Of a stretch of DNA of 10,382 bases, positions 6,164 to 10,382 are shown in pieces. The stretch lies in assembly GCA_903929655.1 (NCBI GenBank), contig CAIYVS010000470.1:1-10382 (forward strand). Direction: 5' to 3'. This stretch comes from an uncultured Bacteroidota bacterium. Lineage in GTDB: Bacteria > Bacteroidota > Bacteroidia > Chitinophagales > Chitinophagaceae. The notes under the pieces are model-generated. The model searched no databases. It was not told the DNA's origin and saw only the letters and a program-made list of their open reading frames with translations. Each line of letters begins with the position of its first letter. Within the stretch, counting starts at the first letter, position 1. Both the position numbers and the translations under genes were made by a program.

Positions 6164-8119
6164 CTACTTCCACAAATAGATAAACAACAATACAAATCCT
6201 ATTACACCGCTAAAAAAGTAAATAGAATATTGCTGCAGTTTACCTGATTGTAATGCTTTTATTGAATAAGATGTTTTTTCTGTTATCGTTGCTATCATGT
6301 TCATAGTGCCATCCACCACATTCCTGTCAAACCAGGCAGCCGGGCGCCCTATAAGATTGAATATCACCTTTTTTGTAATAAAAAGATATATCTCGTCAAC
6401 ATAAAATTTATTATACGCATTTTTATATAAACGCTTCATGCTGTCAACCATATTCTGGGGCCTTGCATTTTCTTTCTTATAAAAACTATACGCCAGCCAT
6501 ATACCCGCAGCAGCCAGGAGCACAGGGGCTACAGAAAAGCCAATATGAAACTCCGTCAGCAATTCCTTCCCATCAGATGTCACCAATTTCCCAAAAGGCA
6601 CGAAGCCCGCAATTAAAGAAAGTGCACCCAGTATTACCAAAGGCATCAGCATAGAAACCGTACCCTCGCTATGATGCACGTGGCCATCTCCCTCTCCTTT
6701 GGAGAGGGCCGGGGTGAGGCTTTTATTCCAAAAAATACTGAAATACAAACGGAACATATAAAATGCAGTAATTGCCGCGGTAACAACCGCTACAACATAA
6801 ATCAGTTTATTTGATTGGAAAGCAGCCTGCAGAATTTCTTCCTTACTGAAGAAACCTGCAAACGGGGGAATACCCGCAATAGCCAAACAAGCTACAAGGA
6901 ATGTGATATGTGTAACAGGCATTAACTTTCGCAACCCGCCCATATCCTTCATTTCATTGCTATGTACATAATGTATCACAGCACCCGCACCAAGGAATAA
7001 CAATGCCTTGAACATAGCATGTGTAAACAAATGGAACATAGAGGCCATATAGCCTAAGCCATGCTCACCACCATATCCCGATACACCCAGCGCAAACATC
7101 ATATACCCTATCTGCGACATAGTAGAATAGGCCAGTACCCGCTTGATATCAGTTTGTGTACAAGCAATAATAGCCGCAAAAAAGGATGAAAAAATACCCA
7201 CATAAGCCACCACATCCAAAGCAGATGGACATGACAGGGAATAGATCGGGAATAGCCTCGCTACTAAAAACACACCAGCCACAACCATTGTAGCAGCATG
7301 TATCAAAGCAGATACCGGCGTCGGGCCTTCCATAGCATCCGGCAGCCAGATATGTAAAGGAAACATTGCCGATTTACCCGCACCACCTATAAACACCAGT
7401 ACTAATCCCCACATTAAAGCCGACATACCCATGAAGGATGCAGATGTAATCGCATTCAACTGGTCAGTAGGAGTAGTCAATCTTGTTATCAAAGTCTGGA
7501 AATCCAGTGTTCCCGAATAAAAAGCCAGTATTAGTATCCCTATCAGGAAGCCAAGGTCTGCAAAGCGGGTAACAATAAATGCCTTCTTAGCCGCAGCCAC
7601 TGCCGATGGCCTGTCAAAATAAAACCCAATCAGCAAATAAGACGATACGCCCACCAGTTCCCAGAATATATATATCTGGAAGATATTGGACGAAAGCACC
7701 AACCCAAGCATAGAGAATGTAAAAAGCCCAAGGAAACCATAATAAGTAGCATAACGCTCCTCACCTTTCATATATCCTAAGCTGTAAATATGCACCATTA
7801 AAGAAATAAAAGTCACCACCAGGATCATCATCACAGAAATAGGATCCAGCAGGATGCCCATATCAATAGAAACATTAGGCGAGAACTGCAACCATTCAAA
7901 CTTTATCGGAATTAACTGCTGGTAAACACCATTTACTTTCCCCACCTGGAAAAAATACTGGAAAGCCACAACAACGGAAAGCACAAAAGAACCTAATATG
8001 GAAAGTGTTCCCAGCATCCCGCAAAATTTTGGAAATGCATGCTTCCCCACCAGTGCTATCAGCACAAAGCAGAAAATGGGCAACAGTGGTATCAATGCTA
8101 TTAAACCGGCGCTCAGCAT
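6164..8119 (-). CDS. nuoL: NADH-quinone oxidoreductase subunit L
   Basis: The distal antiporter-like subunit of complex I, 651 residues (E. coli 613), with around 16 membrane helices and the long lateral amphipathic helix near the C-terminus. Expected residues are present: Glu154 (FWELVGVSSYLLIGF, TM5), Lys249 (GGAGKSAMFPLHIWLPDAM, TM7), Lys371 (FKALLFL) and Lys426 (GFFSKEEIL, TM12). The C-terminal segment from about 550 to 651 fits the lateral helix followed by a final TM (SGKLQQYSIYFFSG). After the TM12 motif FYMFRLYF the loop is longer than the E. coli loop as I recall it. Residues 468-477 (LTPALSKGEG) are encoded by a GC-rich palindromic element, described separately. The start ATG lies 3 nt after the nuoK stop, implying coupled translation. 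Confidence 0.97.
   Translation of the reverse strand: MLSAGLIALIPLLPIFCFVLIALVGKHAFPKFCGMLGTLSILGSFVLSVVVAFQYFFQVGKVNGVYQQLIPIKFEWLQFSPNVSIDMGILLDPISVMMILVVTFISLMVHIYSLGYMKGEERYATYYGFLGLFTFSMLGLVLSSNIFQIYIFWELVGVSSYLLIGFYFDRPSAVAAAKKAFIVTRFADLGFLIGILILAFYSGTLDFQTLITRLTTPTDQLNAITSASFMGMSALMWGLVLVFIGGAGKSAMFPLHIWLPDAMEGPTPVSALIHAATMVVAGVFLVARLFPIYSLSCPSALDVVAYVGIFSSFFAAIIACTQTDIKRVLAYSTMSQIGYMMFALGVSGYGGEHGLGYMASMFHLFTHAMFKALLFLGAGAVIHYVHSNEMKDMGGLRKLMPVTHITFLVACLAIAGIPPFAGFFSKEEILQAAFQSNKLIYVVAVVTAAITAFYMFRLYFSIFWNKSLTPALSKGEGDGHVHHSEGTVSMLMPLVILGALSLIAGFVPFGKLVTSDGKELLTEFHIGFSVAPVLLAAAGIWLAYSFYKKENARPQNMVDSMKRLYKNAYNKFYVDEIYLFITKKVIFNLIGRPAAWFDRNVVDGTMNMIATITEKTSYSIKALQSGKLQQYSIYFFSGVIGFVLLFIYLWK
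6688..6719. repeat. GC-rich palindromic dispersed-type element inserted in frame within nuoL
   Basis: A 32-nt GC-rich block stands out from its surroundings. It contains an 8-bp perfect stem (6690-6697 with 6701-6708) and a 3-nt loop, followed by the flank GCCGGGGTGAGG. From general familiarity this closely resembles a small element scattered through many bacterial draft genomes, whose translation in one frame gives peptides like LTPALSKGEG. In the nuoL mRNA the stem would be CCCTCTCC-AAA-GGAGAGGG. It preserves the reading frame and falls in a loop that is naturally variable and His-rich (HVHH follows). Confidence 0.7.
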
Positions 8120-8122
8120 ATT

Positions 8123-8434
8123 TTAATATTTCATTGTGTCTGCATCCTCTATGTCTATCGACTTATAGTTACGATACAGGTTAATAATTATAGCAATCGC
8201 TACCGCAGCCTCTGCAGCCGCAATAGTGATGATAAATACAGTAAAGAACAAACCGTCCAGCTTGTCAGAGTAAAGGAATTTATTGAAAGCTATAAAATTG
8301 ATATTGATACTGTTCAATATCAGTTCTATCGACATCAGCATCGTTATCATATTCCGGCGTGTAAGAAAACCGTACACTCCTATGAAAAACAAAGCTATAC
8401 TTACAAATAATATATGCAGTAAACCTATACCCAT
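8123..8434 (-). CDS. nuoK: NADH-quinone oxidoreductase subunit K
   Basis: Small membrane subunit of complex I, 103 residues (E. coli 100), homologous to MrpC-type antiporter subunits. Three hydrophobic helices are seen at about residues 3-22, 29-50 and 62-85. The two conserved membrane glutamates of the proton path are present: Glu37 (MSIELILNSININF, TM2) and Glu75 (AAAEAAVAIAI, TM3), matching E. coli Glu36 and Glu72. Its ATG shares one base with the nuoJ TAA stop (TAATG arrangement), so translation is coupled. The length is normal and nothing is missing. Confidence 0.97.
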   Translation of the reverse strand: MGIGLLHILFVSIALFFIGVYGFLTRRNMITMLMSIELILNSININFIAFNKFLYSDKLDGLFFTVFIITIAAAEAAVAIAIIINLYRNYKSIDIEDADTMKY

Positions 8435-9021
8435 TACAAACTTGCATTTAATGGTTCATCAATATCTTCCGGCACCTTTAACTCATTCCCTTTCAACATG
8501 TCTTCATCAGGATGCTTTACCTTTATTGCAATCACAATACAACCTATCATTGCAGCCAGTAACAGCATACTCACTACCTCAAATGGAAGTATATACCCAA
8601 ATTGTGTAGTACTCAGCATTTGCGTTCCTATATTATTTACACTTGGCTCCACTGTTGCATTCAAAGTTGGTATGAACTCCTGTTTTTTGATAAGCGACAT
8701 CGTCAGTGCAAAAGCAAAAGCCGTGGCCAGGAACGAAAACAAGGCCCGCACCAATGCCGGCTTTTTCATATCCCTGCCCGATTCATGTGTAAGGAAAACC
8801 GAGAAAATGATCAGTACCACAATACCGCCCACATATACTATTACCTGAACAGCCGCAATAAATTCATAGTTCAGGTAAAAATATAAACCCGCAATACCTA
8901 TCAGCGAAAACAAAAGATAAATAGCTGCACGGAATATTTTCCGGCTAATAACCGATAAGATGCCCCCTCCTAAAATAAGGGCAGCCAAAATATAAAATAT
9001 AACAGTAGAGGCATTCATCAT
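8434..9021 (-). CDS. nuoJ: NADH-quinone oxidoreductase subunit J
   Basis: Membrane subunit of complex I (ND6 homologue), 195 residues with five hydrophobic helices at about 6-27, 32-50, 55-77, 90-112 and 143-167. The third carries the hallmark YEFIAAVQVIVYVGGIVVL, the glycine-containing helix with a pi-bulge that changes shape during turnover in known structures. The tail after 168 is hydrophilic and acidic and should face the cytoplasm. It begins with two consecutive ATG codons; the first overlaps the nuoI stop by 4 nt (ATGA), a typical coupled junction. Confidence 0.96.
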   Translation of the reverse strand: MMNASTVIFYILAALILGGGILSVISRKIFRAAIYLLFSLIGIAGLYFYLNYEFIAAVQVIVYVGGIVVLIIFSVFLTHESGRDMKKPALVRALFSFLATAFAFALTMSLIKKQEFIPTLNATVEPSVNNIGTQMLSTTQFGYILPFEVVSMLLLAAMIGCIVIAIKVKHPDEDMLKGNELKVPEDIDEPLNASL

Positions 9022-9494
9022 TCAACTCCCTCCATTAGTTTAGAATCAGGTTTGTTCAGCACTTTCTTTAATGTCTTTTTATCATACACGCTATGTTCAA
9101 AAGCATTCGACATCACTATTGCATCGGATGGGCAAGCCACTACACATAAATTACACATAGTGCACAAGTCAAGATGATAAACAAAAGTGTCAATTCTTTT
9201 CTTCTTCTTGCCATCAGCCTGCACTTCCTGTTTTGTTATGATCTTGATAGTTCCGTTAGGACAGGCAATCTCGCATGCCTGGCAACCCGTGCAACGGTGT
9301 TCGTTGTTTTCATCATGTGGCATCACCACCTCTCCCCTGAAACGGTCCGCCATTTTCAGCGTAGCCCGGTTGTCCGGGTATTGCTCAGTGAGGATTTCCT
9401 TAGGATGCGTAAAATAATATCCAGTCAGTTTCATCCCCTTAAATAAGGATTTTGCCGACTTGAATATTACTCCGAAATAATCTTTTAAAAACAT
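9018..9494 (-). CDS. nuoI: NADH-quinone oxidoreductase subunit I (2x 4Fe-4S ferredoxin-type)
   Basis: Peripheral-arm subunit of complex I carrying clusters N6a and N6b, which relay electrons towards the quinone site. At 158 residues it has two intact CxxCxxCxxxCP motifs: Cys68, 71, 74, 78 (CTGCQACEIACP) and Cys111, 114, 117, 121 (CTMCNLCVVACP). The amphipathic N-terminal segment (about 1-35) is expected to contact the membrane arm. The RFRGEVVMPHDENNEH stretch before the first motif matches my recollection of Bacteroidota NuoI proteins. The start ATG is 16 nt after the stop of the RES-domain gene, with an A-rich leader (GAAAAACTAAAG) instead of a Shine-Dalgarno. No convincing Bacteroidota-type promoter is visible in the gap, so transcription probably reads in from upstream. 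Confidence 0.96.
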   Translation of the reverse strand: MFLKDYFGVIFKSAKSLFKGMKLTGYYFTHPKEILTEQYPDNRATLKMADRFRGEVVMPHDENNEHRCTGCQACEIACPNGTIKIITKQEVQADGKKKKRIDTFVYHLDLCTMCNLCVVACPSDAIVMSNAFEHSVYDKKTLKKVLNKPDSKLMEGVE

Positions 9495-9510
9495 CTTTAG
9501 TTTTTCGTTT

Positions 9511-10382
9511 TCAATCTAATTGCAATTCTTTTTCTTGTTTTTTAATATGTAATATCTCTAAAACCTTTTGCTTTCCAAAATGATCACTTTCATTTACTGG
9601 TTTATAATTAAATTCTTTAGTATCATCATGAATTTCTGCAATGGTATTCCAATCAACAAAAATCTGTTTACCTATTTTATATAAAGTGCCTTCAACAGCC
9701 ATAATAAGTTTTAAAGATGAATCTGTAGTCTCTGGAGATATAGCAATATTAAAGCCTACACCACTCCCGGATTTGGTTTTAACACTGGGATAATAAACAC
9801 CTCCTTTCCCATTATTAATAACCATCTGAGTAAATATAGCTGATATCATGTAAAGGAAGTCGGGATCATTTGGCTTTATTTCTTTTGCAAATTCATCCGC
9901 TATAAATTCATTAATTGTCAAAAAAAATTTAGTCTCTTCTTCGCTAAAATCTTTTAATTTATTCTTATAATAATTATTAAGGGCATTTATACTATCGCTC
10001 TGTTCTATAAACTCCGAATTAAAACAGGCGGCATAAAGAGAGATTTCTTTCTTTACTTCCCATTTACTAAATGTAATTTTTTCTTCCCCATCTAAATCAT
10101 TTCTAAGCAAATTAGACACTTCCAAACATGCTGTTATAGCTGGTTCCTTTAAATCATTTACTTCTTTTTTATTGGGAAATGGACAAGCATAAAGCATAGT
10201 ATGTTCGGGTATACTTGCTCTCATGTATTTTTTATTACATCGCAAAGGTGCGTAAGAAAGTTGATTACGAGTTGTAAAAGTTTCATTTATATTATTTGGC
10301 CTTGCACGTATCAATAGTTTTCCAGGGTTCAATGGAATTTCTACTATTGGAAACTTACTGAATTTAGCTAATAGTGACAAAA
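9511..10382 (-). CDS. RES-domain protein (NAD+-degrading toxin family), 5' end outside window
   Basis: The frame runs off the right edge. The only upstream start in the window is a TTG at 10380, at the very border, so the gene is treated as partial; at least 289 codons are visible. The order of motifs fits the RES family: IRARPN (Arg25/27, counting from the TTG), then SYAPLR and RASIPEHTMLYA, then ACLE (Glu87), and later a helix FLYMISAIFTQMV followed by GGVYYPSV (Ser199) and GFNIAI. R, E and S are the residues that name the family. Characterised RES toxins deplete NAD+ and are normally paired with a Xre/MbcA-type antitoxin; none is visible, as the flank is outside the window. Bacteroidota also have stand-alone RES proteins of unknown role. 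The gene is much more AT-rich than nuoI (16 G/C in the 60 bases 9961-10020, against 35 in 8701-8760), suggesting acquisition by transfer. I assigned the family by eye. Confidence 0.72.
   Translation of the reverse strand, partial: LSLLAKFSKFPIVEIPLNPGKLLIRARPNNINETFTTRNQLSYAPLRCNKKYMRASIPEHTMLYACPFPNKKEVNDLKEPAITACLEVSNLLRNDLDGEEKITFSKWEVKKEISLYAACFNSEFIEQSDSINALNNYYKNKLKDFSEEETKFFLTINEFIADEFAKEIKPNDPDFLYMISAIFTQMVINNGKGGVYYPSVKTKSGSGVGFNIAISPETTDSSLKLIMAVEGTLYKIGKQIFVDWNTIAEIHDDTKEFNYKPVNESDHFGKQKVLEILHIKKQEKELQLD

Noticed and set aside
9495..9510. Independent promoter for nuoI in the gap after the RES-domain gene
   Set aside because: No TTTG / TAnnTTTG pair at suitable spacing could be found in the gap or the end of the preceding gene.

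Overview
The window reads as a Bacteroidota chromosome segment, most likely Chitinophagales/Sphingobacteriales-like; the rank is inferred from protein flavour and is not proven. The grounds are the style of the complex I subunits, A-rich leaders without Shine-Dalgarno sequences, a SPII lipoprotein beside a beta-rich envelope-type protein, and short degenerate tandem repeats in gene spacers. No RNA gene, CRISPR array or insertion sequence was seen.

Layout. Positions 1-2731 (+ strand, AT-rich) hold a large envelope-type protein of unknown function, followed by a small lipoprotein with two beta-sandwich domains. The large gene enters from outside the window and its reading frame is broken near position 91-96. 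Positions 2733-9494 (- strand, clearly richer in G+C) hold the distal half of a respiratory complex I operon in the order nuoI-nuoJ-nuoK-nuoL-nuoM-nuoN. A 131-residue protein with a Pro/Ala-rich linker follows nuoN after 2 nt. Positions 9511-10382 (- strand, AT-rich again) hold a RES-domain protein, cut by the window edge, whose stop lies 16 nt before nuoI, where nuoH would normally be expected.

How the genes work together. NuoI carries two 4Fe-4S clusters that pass electrons towards the quinone site. NuoJ and NuoK, together with the unseen NuoA and NuoH, form the proximal membrane part. NuoL, NuoM and NuoN are the three antiporter-like subunits. nuoI/J/K/L overlap or nearly touch, which implies translational coupling. 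The nuoL/nuoM and nuoM/nuoN junctions are looser, and each contains a short tandem repeat starting at or right after the stop codon.

Points that stand out: the RES-domain (NAD+-degrading family) gene lodged directly upstream of nuoI; an in-frame GC-rich palindromic element inside a NuoL loop; loss of the canonical TM7 lysine in NuoM; two different spacer repeats within one operon; the unnamed protein tied to nuoN; and the frameshift at the left edge.
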